Origin: DATBAT01 sp036271375
Lineage (GTDB): Bacteria > Acidobacteriota > Terriglobia > Terriglobales > Acidobacteriaceae
Assembly: GCA_036271375.1 (NCBI GenBank)
Contig: DATBAT010000373.1
Location: forward strand, 1 to 64,000
DNA: 64,000 bases
Direction of reading: 5' to 3'
Under the pieces are notes generated by a model, which ran no database searches, had not been told where the DNA came from, and was given only the letters and a program-made list of their open reading frames with translations. Shown in pieces: positions 7,269 to 15,971 of the stretch. The stretch's first letter is position 1; the number at the start of each line of letters is the position of its first letter. The position numbers and the translations under genes were made by a program.

Positions 7269-7818
7269 CGGTTAGCTTCTGGTCACCGACAGTTGCCGTA
7301 TCAATCTTTTCCTTCAGACCGAACCGCGAGTCCAGGCCGACGTACGGGTACTTCGGCTGTAAGAATTTTTCCACGAACGATTGCAGCACGAAACGCGGAA
7401 TCTCTACGCCGTCGAGCGTTACGGTATCCACACGCACCAATCCTTCATGGCCGCCACCCTGGGCGTGGGCCACTACCACCATGTCGTGGATTCCATTGAA
7501 AACTGACAGCAACGGATTCAACGAACTGCGTCCGGTTTTGAGCTGATCAAAATCAACGTGCGCTGTAGCCGTAATCACTCCGGGGTCGCCATGAAACTTC
7601 ACGCCGAGAACGCCTTCCGGAAGGTGAACTCTACCCGAAGCCATGTACGCATTGATTTCCTGCTCGCTGAATTCCGTGGGAGAACTATCCACGGGAGTGG
7701 CCTCGGCGTTGGCCTTCATGTGCTGAAGCTTGCGCTCCATGCTGGCCACGTCAGAATTTTGCCCAGCAAGAAGTGAACTGGAAAGAAATACGGCGGCCAT
7801 TAGAGGCAAAAACTTCAT
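7255..7818 (-). CDS. small secreted protein of unknown function
   Basis: A 187-residue protein with a clear N-terminal signal peptide (MKFLPLMAAVFLSSSLLAG). The start at 7818 overlaps the AsmA stop by 4 bases (ATGA), so the two are translationally coupled. The mature part begins with a short coiled segment (SMERKLQHMKANAEA). It then contains a FSEQEINAYMA motif, a glycine-rich VLGVKFHGDPGVITATAHVDFDQL barrel-like stretch, and a late VDTVTLDGVEIPRFVLQSFVEKFLQPKYP block. The repeated beta strands and coupling to AsmA suggest a periplasmic or outer-membrane-related lipid or envelope function, but no family is recognised. A LolA-like or SRPBCC-like fold is a guess only. Confidence 0.68.
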   Translation of the reverse strand: MKFLPLMAAVFLSSSLLAGQNSDVASMERKLQHMKANAEATPVDSSPTEFSEQEINAYMASGRVHLPEGVLGVKFHGDPGVITATAHVDFDQLKTGRSSLNPLLSVFNGIHDMVVVAHAQGGGHEGLVRVDTVTLDGVEIPRFVLQSFVEKFLQPKYPYVGLDSRFGLKEKIDTATVGDQKLTVTQK

Positions 7819-10289
7819 GGTTTCAATGCGGCTTGCGTTTCCGGAAAGAGCGCGGGCTGGACGATAGGATCGGTCAACGAGCCGGTCACGTTGAAGCCGC
7901 GTCCGGTGTTGCGGACCAGGCGCAGATTCAATTCGTTGGACATCGAAGCCGAGCCGGCGACCTGGTAGGTAGCCTCGGTACATTGCAGCTTCCCGTCGGT
8001 GATGTCGAGCTCGCCGTCGTTCAACGTAAATTTCCCGGCGAAGCGTTCGAATTCCAGAGGTTCGCGAGTCAGCGTCAGGTGCGGCAGAGTTCCCTCGCGC
8101 GCTTCAACCGTCAGGGTGCCGGAGGCTGATTCCAGCAAATCGGCCACCGTGCTGCCGGAAGCTTTTACTTCATAGCTTACGCCCGCGGTGCCGGTTACCC
8201 AGGGATCGTGCATCGCGGAAGAGAGTTGTTCGAGGTCGACTTCGTCGAGTGTGCCGCTGCCTGTGTAGACGGCGGGCTGCCTGGAGAAGTCGATTGTCCA
8301 CGCGCCGTGGTGGACGCTGCCCATCAGTTCGCCCTGAAGATTAGAAAGGCGCAGAGTGCCGTCTTCGAGAGTTACGTCGGTAGAGACTCGCGTGGCGGAA
8401 AGATTGCGGATGTTCAGAGTCCCTGCGGTAAGTTTTCCGCTGGCGTGCAGCGTGGTTAGAAATGTCAGCGCAGTCTTTCCGGCGAGGAACCGGTACCAGA
8501 CAGGATTGCGCGCATTGCCAACCACCGCTTCGCGTAATTGCGTCGTATCAATTTCGTCAGCCGCGAGATTGAAGTGCGCCGAGCATTTGCCTTCGCGTGT
8601 GCAGGGCCGCGGAATATCGAGCGAACCCTTCCATGTGCTTCCCGCCAGGGAAGCGTTCAGGTTCGATACTTTCGTCTGCTCAGACGACAGGGCAACCGTC
8701 GCAGTAGCGATCTCCAGTGGCTCACTGAGTTCATTCAAGTCGGCGCGAACTCCGTGAAGCTGAGCCCTACCTGTAATGGTCGGAGCGGCGAAGCCACGCC
8801 ACTCTCCAGCGATTTGGAAGTCAACTTTCGCGGGACCTTCGGCGGAGAATTTCGGTACCGGAAGGCCGACTGTCTCGGCACTTTGCAACAGGCGGCGAAC
8901 CTGTGCGTCGCCCTGTACCTGCACGCTGTACCCGGCGCGTGAGAGTCTGGCGGAAACGGCCACCGGTGTCGGACGGCCCATGGCAACCGCAAGCGGTCCG
9001 ATGTCTACATAGGCCAGGCGCCTGGCGTCAGGCTTCGATACTGCGAAGCGAATGCGCTCCAGACTCAGATCGGCCTTGGTTGATTTCGAGGCCAGATGGA
9101 GGCCGGTGGTCTCTCCTTCGCCCTTCCACACCGCAGGCATGCGGTTGGCGCTGGTTACATTCACGCTGCCATTGATCTTGCCGACTGCGATCAGATCTTT
9201 CGGAATATCGCCTTTGGCATGGCGCAGCAGCCCGACCAGCCCTTGCAACGGAACATCGTGGGCCGAGAGCGACAGATCGTAAGCGCTGGGATGGTAAAGG
9301 CCGGTGACATTGCCCTCGAGAGCAATCTCTCCGTCATTGACCGGAGCATGGCACTCGACCTGGGAAAGCAGCCGATCGATCGAACTGTAATGCCCGTCGC
9401 AATGGGCGGTGAGAAGAAGCGGGCCGCTGGCGACGATATCGTAACGGCGAAAATCTTGCAGGGACGCTTGCGTCGCAACTTTTAAATTTGCTGGTGTGCC
9501 GCTCACAGTCGCCAAAAGCAGAATCGCTCCGCGCCATCCTTTATCGTCACCGTAGACCAGCTTGGTCAACTGGCCAAGCTGTGCGCGGTCCCACTGCGCG
9601 GTGAACTTGAGCGGAGTGTCGCGCAGGCTGGCGGCCCGTTGCCACGATCCGGAAACTTTTACCGTTCCTGTGTCGGTAAGGTTGAAATCAGTGCGCACCG
9701 GCTGCGCTTCCATGCGCATACCCCAGGCATTTTCGGAATCCTGCCAGAGAGCGAAATCGGCTTCGGTCAACGCGTAGGGAAGCTTCTCGCGCTGATACTT
9801 GAAATTGATGCGGGCACCGGAAGCCTCGATATAGGGAAATCCCGGCCGCGGTTCGCTCTTGGTTTTGCTGGTCGGCGCGACCGTCGTTTCCGCGGTGCGT
9901 TGCAAAAGTTCTTCGACGTTCCAGTGTCCGGTCTCGTTGCGGACCAAATTCAAGCTGGGATCAGAAAGATTCAGCCGTGAAATTTCGATCTTGCCGCGCA
10001 AGAGTGGAATGACCCGCAGAACAGCCGTGACTTCCTGCGCACGGATCACCGGCTCGGCGCCGAATGCGGGATCGTCGCGCATGACGAAGCCTTCGAGATC
10101 GAATCCAGGCCGCGGAAGCAATCGCAGATTCACCGACGCGACTTCCACCGGGCGTCCCACCGCCGAACTAATCGACGAAACGATACGTGCCCGCAGGCGG
10201 TTGGCTCCCGGCCGGACCAGGCACAATCCGGCCACCAGCAAGATCGCCAGTAGCGCCGCTACCCGCCGTCTTGTGCCGATCAGTTTCAC
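7815..10289 (-). CDS. AsmA family envelope protein
   Basis: This 824-residue protein has one N-terminal membrane anchor (about residues 8-28), followed by an AsmA-type domain: RARIVSSISSAVGRPVEVASVNLRLLPRPG with the GFDLEGFVMRDDPAFGAEPVIRAQEV strand pattern split across residues 33-85. A long repetitive beta-rich periplasmic region follows, and an AsmA C-terminal-like domain (about 640-815). AsmA/TamB/YhdP relatives are thought to bridge inner and outer membranes for phospholipid movement. It starts with an ATG overlapping the end of signal peptidase 1 by 4 bases, and its stop overlaps the small secreted protein. Together they form one minus-strand operon downstream of rnc. Confidence 0.86.
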   Translation of the reverse strand: MKLIGTRRRVAALLAILLVAGLCLVRPGANRLRARIVSSISSAVGRPVEVASVNLRLLPRPGFDLEGFVMRDDPAFGAEPVIRAQEVTAVLRVIPLLRGKIEISRLNLSDPSLNLVRNETGHWNVEELLQRTAETTVAPTSKTKSEPRPGFPYIEASGARINFKYQREKLPYALTEADFALWQDSENAWGMRMEAQPVRTDFNLTDTGTVKVSGSWQRAASLRDTPLKFTAQWDRAQLGQLTKLVYGDDKGWRGAILLLATVSGTPANLKVATQASLQDFRRYDIVASGPLLLTAHCDGHYSSIDRLLSQVECHAPVNDGEIALEGNVTGLYHPSAYDLSLSAHDVPLQGLVGLLRHAKGDIPKDLIAVGKINGSVNVTSANRMPAVWKGEGETTGLHLASKSTKADLSLERIRFAVSKPDARRLAYVDIGPLAVAMGRPTPVAVSARLSRAGYSVQVQGDAQVRRLLQSAETVGLPVPKFSAEGPAKVDFQIAGEWRGFAAPTITGRAQLHGVRADLNELSEPLEIATATVALSSEQTKVSNLNASLAGSTWKGSLDIPRPCTREGKCSAHFNLAADEIDTTQLREAVVGNARNPVWYRFLAGKTALTFLTTLHASGKLTAGTLNIRNLSATRVSTDVTLEDGTLRLSNLQGELMGSVHHGAWTIDFSRQPAVYTGSGTLDEVDLEQLSSAMHDPWVTGTAGVSYEVKASGSTVADLLESASGTLTVEAREGTLPHLTLTREPLEFERFAGKFTLNDGELDITDGKLQCTEATYQVAGSASMSNELNLRLVRNTGRGFNVTGSLTDPIVQPALFPETQAALKP

Positions 10290-11065
10290 TTCACTATCTT
10301 AAGCGTGCGTCGCCAGCGAGTCTCATCGAAAAAGTGAATGACGACATGCGTCAAAAACTTCGCCCGGTCGCCAACCTCTTTTTGTAAGTACTGATTTGCT
10401 GGCGTAACGAACGACCAGTAGATAAACATCGGCCGCCCGATTAAATTGTCCTTGGGAATGAAGCCCCAATAGCGGCTGTCGAGGCTGACGTCGCGGTTGT
10501 CGCCCATGCCGAAATAACTATTCGGCGGGACCACGAGATCATCGCCTTGAATATTCTGCGGCAACGTTAATTGCCACGATGGAGTCACGTTGGTGAATTC
10601 CGAAGGCGGTACGGCAGGGAAGTTATCGCGATACGGAACGTAAGTTTCGTCTGGCTGATGAATGACGTAAGGCTCGTCGAGCTTCTCCCCGTTGCGATAA
10701 ACCACGCCATCGCGAAGATGAATGTGGTCGCCGGGAATTCCAATCACACGCTTGACCACGTAGAGACCAGGTTCCGCGGGATGAAGAAACACAATCACAT
10801 CGCCGCGATGAACTTCACGGTAGGGAAGGAGTGGGCCCAGCCAATGGGCCGGAGGCGAAAACTGCACCCGGTTGACGAATACGTGGTCGCCGATCAGCAG
10901 AGTGTTTTCCATCGAGCTGGAAGGGATTTCGAAGGCCTGCAAGACGAAAGTGATAATGAACAGGCCGGTCACGAGGACTGCGGCCAGCGAGGCCAGGAAC
11001 TCGACGGTAGTCTCGCGCGGTTTTTCCGGCGGAGCTTCTTCTTTTTTACTCAATGTTTTTGCCAT
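10286..11065 (-). CDS. lepB: signal peptidase I (copy 1)
   Basis: This 259-residue inner-membrane serine protease removes signal peptides from exported proteins. It has a single N-terminal membrane span (about residues 24-46). The catalytic Ser51 lies in PSSSMENTL and the general-base Lys105 in YVVKRVIGIPGD. The box E motif GMGDNRDVSLDSRYWGF is present. It is encoded 15 bp downstream of a second signal peptidase gene, and its stop overlaps the AsmA start (ATGA). The two copies differ in their N-termini and loops: this one has a charged Glu/Lys/Pro-rich cytoplasmic head. They may have different substrate preference or expression. Not a truncated or inactive copy as far as the catalytic residues show. 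Confidence 0.93.
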   Translation of the reverse strand: MAKTLSKKEEAPPEKPRETTVEFLASLAAVLVTGLFIITFVLQAFEIPSSSMENTLLIGDHVFVNRVQFSPPAHWLGPLLPYREVHRGDVIVFLHPAEPGLYVVKRVIGIPGDHIHLRDGVVYRNGEKLDEPYVIHQPDETYVPYRDNFPAVPPSEFTNVTPSWQLTLPQNIQGDDLVVPPNSYFGMGDNRDVSLDSRYWGFIPKDNLIGRPMFIYWSFVTPANQYLQKEVGDRAKFLTHVVIHFFDETRWRRTLKIVK

Positions 11066-11080
11066 TGCGAATAAGAATTT

Positions 11081-11830
11081 CTAGTTCACGACTCGAAATG
11101 TCCGGTCCCAGCGCGTGATCTGCAACACATGGGTTGCGGCATATGCGAAGTGCAAAAGTTTATCACTCGGCGAAGGCGAAATTGCCATGTCTTCGCCGGT
11201 GCTGCGCACCGACCAGTAGATCAGCAACGGCCGCCCGATGATGTTGGCCCGCGGCACAAAGCCCCAATAACGGCTGTCGGAGCTGTCGTCCCTATTGTCT
11301 CCCATAACGAAGAAATTTCCTTCGGGAACAATAAGTTGTCCGTCTTCCACCAGTTTCTGCATTTCCAGCCACCAACTGCTCTCGAGACCCGCCACTGGAA
11401 AATTCAATCGCGGGAACTCATCGCGGAAAGTGTCGTGCATCAGATGAGTGTGCTGGACGTAAGGTTCCTTCAATGCCACGCCGTTTACATAAACCTGGCG
11501 ATTGATCAGCCGAACGTGGTCGCCGGGAACTCCCACCACGCGCTTCACGAAATGCTGGCTCGGACTTACCGGGTACTTAAAGACAATGATGTCGCCCCGC
11601 TTCACCGGACGATACGGCATTAGCGTGTGCGAATTTTGCCCGGAGCCGAAGCGCAGTTTGTCGACCAACAGGTAGTCGCCAATCAGCAGCGTGTTCTCCA
11701 TCGACTCGGAAGGAATCTGAAACGCCTGCACCACAAAGGTGATGACGAATACCGCGATGACCACGGTCAGCATCAACGACTGTACCGATGAAACCCAGTC
11801 GCTTGCGTGATGGTGCGGGGCGGGATCCAT
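11081..11830 (-). CDS. lepB: signal peptidase I (copy 2)
   Basis: A 249-residue signal peptidase I paralogue directly upstream of copy 1. It has a His-rich N-terminal MDPAPHHHAS and one membrane span (about residues 15-38). The catalytic Ser43 lies in PSESMENTL and Lys96 in FVKRVVGVPGD, followed by GDNRDDSSDSRYWGF. All catalytic elements are intact. It lies 2 bp downstream of rnc, so rnc-lepB-lepB-asmA form one transcript. rnc next to lepB is a widely conserved bacterial arrangement, which makes this the likely ancestral copy and the other one the duplicate (inference). Confidence 0.93.
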   Translation of the reverse strand: MDPAPHHHASDWVSSVQSLMLTVVIAVFVITFVVQAFQIPSESMENTLLIGDYLLVDKLRFGSGQNSHTLMPYRPVKRGDIIVFKYPVSPSQHFVKRVVGVPGDHVRLINRQVYVNGVALKEPYVQHTHLMHDTFRDEFPRLNFPVAGLESSWWLEMQKLVEDGQLIVPEGNFFVMGDNRDDSSDSRYWGFVPRANIIGRPLLIYWSVRSTGEDMAISPSPSDKLLHFAYAATHVLQITRWDRTFRVVN

Positions 11831-11832
11831 GA

Positions 11833-12609
11833 CTAACCGGCGTTTCCGGCGGCTTGTGCGGGCGTAGGATGCATCCCGCGGAGGAATTCGAGGGCTTGGC
11901 GGGCCGCGTCCTGTTCTGCATTTTTCTTGGTCGAGCCTTGGGCTCGACCGACGAATTCTTCCTGCGTAGGGTCGGCGCCGCGCAACCGGACCTCTACCGT
12001 GAAGGTTTTCTTGTGCTCCGGCCCGTGTTCTTTGACTAGAACGTAGGTAGGTTGAGGCAATCCGATGGACTGCATTTTCTCCTGCAACGCCGATTTGTAA
12101 TCGGAAAACGGCAGACCGTTGCCGTTGCTCGCCAGATGGGCTAGCTCGGGAGCAATGATGAGATCGAGAATGACTTGCCGGGCGGCTTCAATGCCGCCAT
12201 CGAGATATAGAGCGGCGAGCAGCGCTTCCAGTGCGTCGACCAGCAGCGTGGTTTTGTTACGACCGCCGCTCTTTTCTTCACCCCGGCCAAGATGAAGATA
12301 TTCGCCGAGTTGAAGCTGCGCTGCCACGTGAACCAAATGTTTTTCGCTGACCAGATGCGCGCGCAGCTTGGAAAGCTCGCCTTCGCGGAAATGCGGAAAG
12401 CGGCGGTAGAGTTCTTCGCCGGTGACGAAGCCGAGGACGGCGTCGCCGAGGAATTCCAACTGCTCGTTGTCTGCAACCGGCCCCGATGAATCGGCGGCCT
12501 CTTGTTCGCGAGCGTGAGAAGTATGAGTGAGGGCCTGCTCAAGAAGCGCCGTCCGCTCAAAGCGGTGCGCCAGCGCTTCTTGTAGTGCGGCAGTGTCCCT
12601 AAACTTCAT
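11833..12609 (-). CDS. rnc: ribonuclease III
   Basis: A 258-residue double-strand-specific endoribonuclease that processes rRNA precursors and mRNAs. The N-terminal nuclease domain has the signature NEQLEFLGDAVL (metal ligands Glu52 and Asp56) and the second acidic cluster in LLVDALEALLAALYLDGG. The C-terminal dsRNA-binding domain spans about residues 170-245 (DYKSALQEKMQSIGLPQP and STKKNAEQDAARQALEFL). The length is normal for the family, with a short Pro/Ala-rich tail. It is first in the rnc-lepB-lepB-asmA run, following a TPR gene after a 24-bp gap. Confidence 0.95.
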   Translation of the reverse strand: MKFRDTAALQEALAHRFERTALLEQALTHTSHAREQEAADSSGPVADNEQLEFLGDAVLGFVTGEELYRRFPHFREGELSKLRAHLVSEKHLVHVAAQLQLGEYLHLGRGEEKSGGRNKTTLLVDALEALLAALYLDGGIEAARQVILDLIIAPELAHLASNGNGLPFSDYKSALQEKMQSIGLPQPTYVLVKEHGPEHKKTFTVEVRLRGADPTQEEFVGRAQGSTKKNAEQDAARQALEFLRGMHPTPAQAAGNAG

Positions 12610-12633
12610 GGTCTGTACTCACACTCGGCCCTG

Positions 12634-13536
12634 CTATTTTGGCGCCGGAGCAGCCGAAGCCGGAGTCGCGGGAGCGGTTCCAGTCGCCGGTGCGGGGACC
12701 GTTCCGCCGGTCAGCTGAATCAGGCGATCACGCTCACGGCGCGCGAGCTGGCCAACACTGGTGGTGTCTTGCGTAAGCTCCACCGCATGGTTCGCTTCCT
12801 TCAATGCTTCGGGATACTTGTTCTGCTTATCCATGGAGAGCGCGAGCCGCAAGACCACGACCGGATCCGGCTGCGAAGCAAACGCGTCGATGGATTTGCG
12901 GAAGAATTTTTCCGCATCGGCGAAAGAGTTGGCGTTGAACGCCTGCGTTCCGAGAATGGCGTAAGCACCCGAGCGCAGGAAGCTCTTGTAGGCGTCGACC
13001 CGGTCCTGCGGAGTGTTCGGCGGCACCGCGATGTCGGTATCGATGGTTTCAAGCGCGCGGTTCGCGTCGTTGACCGCTTCTTCCATGCGCTGCGCTTTGT
13101 CGAGATCGGTGTCACGGGTGCGCTCGGTCAAAACTTCGGCCACGCCGATCAGGGCTTCCGGATCGTCTTTGTCCAGCTTCAAAACTTTGCGGCCCATGTC
13201 CAGCATTTTGTCCGCGTTGTTCGCCGTCTGGTAGGCATGCATGGCATCGCGGTACATCAGCACCGTCAATTCGCTGTCGGGGAACTTGGTGGCGAAGTCG
13301 TCGGTGGCCTTTTCAAATGCGGCGGGATCGTTGGCCTTGGCCTTGGCGGCGTTGTAGGCATCGAATTCCGGTTGGGTCTTCGCCTGAGGCGGACGCTTGC
13401 CGGTCGCGGGAACGGCGGCGGTGGCGGCCTGTCCTGCTGGAGTAGCTGCTGGGGTGGAAGTGGCCGGCGCCGGTTGCTGCGCAACCGCAAAAGTTGCCAG
13501 GGTCAAGATCGCGGACGCCATCGCTGCGTGCTTCAT
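12634..13536 (-). CDS. secreted TPR-repeat protein
   Basis: This 300-residue protein is exported by a signal peptide (MKHAAMASAILTLATFAVAQ). The ATG at 13536 is preceded by a strong AAGGAGA ribosome site, so the longer upstream reading frame is not used. An Ala/Pro/Thr-rich linker (about residues 20-50) is followed by helical repeats of tetratricopeptide type: PAAFEKATDDFATKFPDSELT, KMLDMGRKVLKLDKDDPEAL, and a later FADAEKFFRKSIDAFASQPDPV block with LALSMDKQNKYPEALKEAN. The C-terminal tail is again Ala/Pro/Thr-rich and ends in PAPK. It is likely a periplasmic protein-interaction scaffold. No precise function can be assigned. Confidence 0.8.
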   Translation of the reverse strand: MKHAAMASAILTLATFAVAQQPAPATSTPAATPAGQAATAAVPATGKRPPQAKTQPEFDAYNAAKAKANDPAAFEKATDDFATKFPDSELTVLMYRDAMHAYQTANNADKMLDMGRKVLKLDKDDPEALIGVAEVLTERTRDTDLDKAQRMEEAVNDANRALETIDTDIAVPPNTPQDRVDAYKSFLRSGAYAILGTQAFNANSFADAEKFFRKSIDAFASQPDPVVVLRLALSMDKQNKYPEALKEANHAVELTQDTTSVGQLARRERDRLIQLTGGTVPAPATGTAPATPASAAPAPK

Positions 13537-13584
13537 GCTGTCTCCTTGGGGTAGGGTCTGCTCTTGCAGACCAATTCTCAAAAT

Positions 13585-15108
13585 TTATTGCTGCGGCTGT
13601 TCCCGCTGCGGACGGGGCGGCTCATAAGCCTGCTGCAGTCCGCGCTCCGCCGCATCTTTTACTCCCGGCAAACTGCCCGCGCTATTCAACGCCGCACGAT
13701 AATGCACCACGGCCTCGTCGCGCTCTTCCTTTATATCGAAGATTCGGCCCAAATAAATGTGCGACCAGGCTACCACCCGGGGCTCCTGCGCGACCTGCAG
13801 CGCCTGCTCGAAGTAGGTGCGGGCGCCATCCATGTTGCTGGTGGCCGCGGCTACCTGCGCAAGGATAAACAATGCGCGCCCACTATCGCCCGTTTTCTGA
13901 TCGAGCGCCTGTTGGGCCAGCTTTTGTGCACCTTCTTTGTCGCCGTCGGCCAAGTGTTGCTCTGCGCTTTGCAAAGTTTTGTTGGGTGCGGGCCGGGCCA
14001 GACGTACGACTTCTGGATCGGCCTTTTCCGCGTAGTGGATCAAGCCGGCTTGCTTGGTTTCCCGGCCGACGTCGATGTGCGAAAGCATGTCGCCGAAGAC
14101 GTTACGCAAGCCAGCATCCTGCTTTTCGAAATCGGTGAGTGAATCGTAAAAGTAGCGGGTCAGGATGAAGCCCTGATTGATCGACGCCTGCACAACCTTC
14201 AGACGGTCTTCTTCCAACGTTTTCTTGTCGCCGAGGGTGTGCGCTTCGACGGCGCGGATGAAGCACTCGGTGATCAGCAGCGAAATGTCGCCCTTGAAGC
14301 TGTCGTCCATCGGGGCTTGCTTGGTGGCGTCGAGCAGAGGTTCGAGACGCTTCATCGAACTGGGATACTTCAGGCTTAGAGGATCGATCAGGTAATGCAG
14401 GTAAGTGTGGCGAATCTGCTCCATGCGGAGTTCGGATGAATCTCCGGGAGTGAGCACTACAAAATAGTCTGAGCCGTAATTGCGAGCATTGGTTTGTCCG
14501 GGCGCGCCCATGGGATCGAAGAAGACGGTGAAGGTACGTCCCAGATATCCGGCGGAGGGCAACTTCAAATAAATCTCGGTGTCAAACAGCATCTTGGCGA
14601 CTGGAGAATGATAGCGGTCGGCCAAAGCGGAATATTCCGCGCGATGCTTCTCCCAAACGGCGTGCAGGTCGGCATCCTTGCTGAACTTCTGCAACAGCGG
14701 AATAAATCCGATGACGCCCACCGCGTCGGGTGGAGCGTCGGCTTCTTTGGTTTTCAATCCCAAATCTGGCGGCGGCTTCAGGTAGAGGGCCAGCGATACA
14801 AACTGCGCCAGCCGTCGCGAGTCGTCCGATTGCTGGTGAGTATTGTAAAACGCACACATGAGTTGCTGGCTCTGGGTGGCTTCCGGCGAACCCTCGACGA
14901 CTTTGGTGATCTCGCCACGGATCTGCGCCCGCAACGGATGGGACTCGTTCAATTCGGTGTCGTAGCCGCAGGAGTTGATCGCAGCCAGCACGTCGAATAG
15001 AGCTTCACTGGTGTCGAGCGTAACCGTGGGAGTGTTGTCGGCGAGGCAGGCCGATGCCAGCAATCCGCACAGGACGACGCAAACTACATTTCGGAGCCGA
15101 AAATTCAG
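13585..15108 (-). CDS. secreted TPR protein with degenerate zinc-peptidase-like motif
   Basis: About 507 residues if translation begins at the CTG at 15108. The frame stays open there, an AGGAGG lies just upstream, and this start gives a complete signal peptide (NFRLRNVVCVVLCGLLASACLA), whereas the first conventional start (TTG at 15063) would cut it in half. Whether it is a lipoprotein is uncertain: the LASAC sequence is a poor lipobox. The central region (about residues 170-260) carries IRHTYLHYLIDPL, shaped like a gluzincin HExxH helix but with Thr for Glu, and a later ITECFIRAVEA helix. The C-terminal half has several TPR units (ADGDKEGAQKLAQQALD, SNMDGARTYFEQALQVAQ). The function is unknown. 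Confidence 0.7.
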   Translation of the reverse strand: MNFRLRNVVCVVLCGLLASACLADNTPTVTLDTSEALFDVLAAINSCGYDTELNESHPLRAQIRGEITKVVEGSPEATQSQQLMCAFYNTHQQSDDSRRLAQFVSLALYLKPPPDLGLKTKEADAPPDAVGVIGFIPLLQKFSKDADLHAVWEKHRAEYSALADRYHSPVAKMLFDTEIYLKLPSAGYLGRTFTVFFDPMGAPGQTNARNYGSDYFVVLTPGDSSELRMEQIRHTYLHYLIDPLSLKYPSSMKRLEPLLDATKQAPMDDSFKGDISLLITECFIRAVEAHTLGDKKTLEEDRLKVVQASINQGFILTRYFYDSLTDFEKQDAGLRNVFGDMLSHIDVGRETKQAGLIHYAEKADPEVVRLARPAPNKTLQSAEQHLADGDKEGAQKLAQQALDQKTGDSGRALFILAQVAAATSNMDGARTYFEQALQVAQEPRVVAWSHIYLGRIFDIKEERDEAVVHYRAALNSAGSLPGVKDAAERGLQQAYEPPRPQREQPQQ

Positions 15109-15230
15109 GGGTCCTCCTGGAGGATGGCGGGCTTTAAGCAGGCCTGTGAATAAGTTTAAGGGGTTCGAGGGGCAGGGTCAATTGGGGAGCCAAGAACATT
15201 GCTCCCCTCATCGTCTTTACCCGAAACACA

Positions 15231-15285
15231 AAAAGGACGCTAAGGTTCAGAAAGGAAGTCCTTCGTGAACTTAAGCGTCCCTTTT
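15231..15285 (-). terminator. intrinsic terminator of the sigma/anti-sigma operon
   Basis: Read on the minus strand just after the anti-sigma stop codon, AAAAGGGACGCTTAAGTTC pairs almost fully with GAACCTTAGCGTCCTTTT across a 19-nt loop, and the stem runs into TTTTT. The A tract on the other side lets it also work in the opposite direction. A second hairpin, GGGGAGC/GCTCCCC (15184-15207), lies just beyond it. Confidence 0.8.
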
Positions 15286-15299
15286 GGTGTATGCCTTTT

Positions 15300-15971
15300 C
15301 TAGCCCTTCACACTGATCTTCGAGAAGGATAAGACGGCCTTGCCCGAAGTTGGGATACCCATTGAGGTCGCGGGATGGAATGTGCTGAAGATCAGCATGT
15401 TCTTCACCTGCGGCAGCATCTGCCGCGACTGCTCCGAGTCCGAGTCGGGGTCGGAAATAACGCGATAGTCCTGCACCCGCCCCTGGGCGTCCACATAGGC
15501 CACGACTACCAGCGAGCCTTCATGGATCGAGTCAAGACCAAACGCCGCCTGCTTCAACTGCGGAGCGGTATTGATGTTGATGGGAATGTCGGAATTGCTG
15601 GCCTGCAGTGGCAGCGCGAACGATCCCATAAGAATTCCAAAGATCGTTACCGCCGCAACCAATCCTGCGGCAACCGGGACCATGAAGGCATTCAGCGCGT
15701 TCTCGACACGAGTCCACGCCCCGCCCATAAACGGACGTTTGGAGCGCGCAACCTCGCCTGAAACTGCCACGCGCAGTTTCAGCGCCAAATCCGCAGGAGC
15801 CTTGCGGCGTCCCATGCCGCCCAATAGTTGTTGAGTGCGGCGCAGGGAGACGTAGTTTTCGGTGCAAGCGCCACAGCCTTCCAGGTGCCGGCTCAAGCCG
15901 AGCATCTGCGCGCCTGTAAGGACCCCATCCAAGTAGGGTGAAAAGAGCGTTTTGGCTTCGGTGCAGTTCAC
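15300..15971 (-). CDS. zinc-binding anti-sigma factor with TonB-C-like extracytoplasmic domain
   Basis: A 223-residue single-pass membrane protein. The N-terminal zinc-associated anti-sigma motif is His29-x3-Cys33-x2-Cys36 (RHLEGCGAC), with Cys3 near the start. One membrane span (about residues 88-112, PVAAGLVAAVTIFGILMG) follows. The extracytoplasmic part contains VVAYVDAQGRVQDYRVISDP and a later FSTFHPATSMGIPTSGKAVLSF, a pattern resembling the TonB/energiser C-terminal fold. It overlaps the ECF sigma gene by 4 bases, so it most likely binds and inhibits that sigma factor until an envelope or redox signal frees it. A typical terminator follows the stop. Confidence 0.85.
   Translation of the reverse strand: MNCTEAKTLFSPYLDGVLTGAQMLGLSRHLEGCGACTENYVSLRRTQQLLGGMGRRKAPADLALKLRVAVSGEVARSKRPFMGGAWTRVENALNAFMVPVAAGLVAAVTIFGILMGSFALPLQASNSDIPININTAPQLKQAAFGLDSIHEGSLVVVAYVDAQGRVQDYRVISDPDSDSEQSRQMLPQVKNMLIFSTFHPATSMGIPTSGKAVLSFSKISVKG

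Noticed and set aside
15184..15207. GGGGAGC/GCTCCCC hairpin as a second terminator
   Set aside because: It lacks a T tract in either direction and lies beyond a better terminator.
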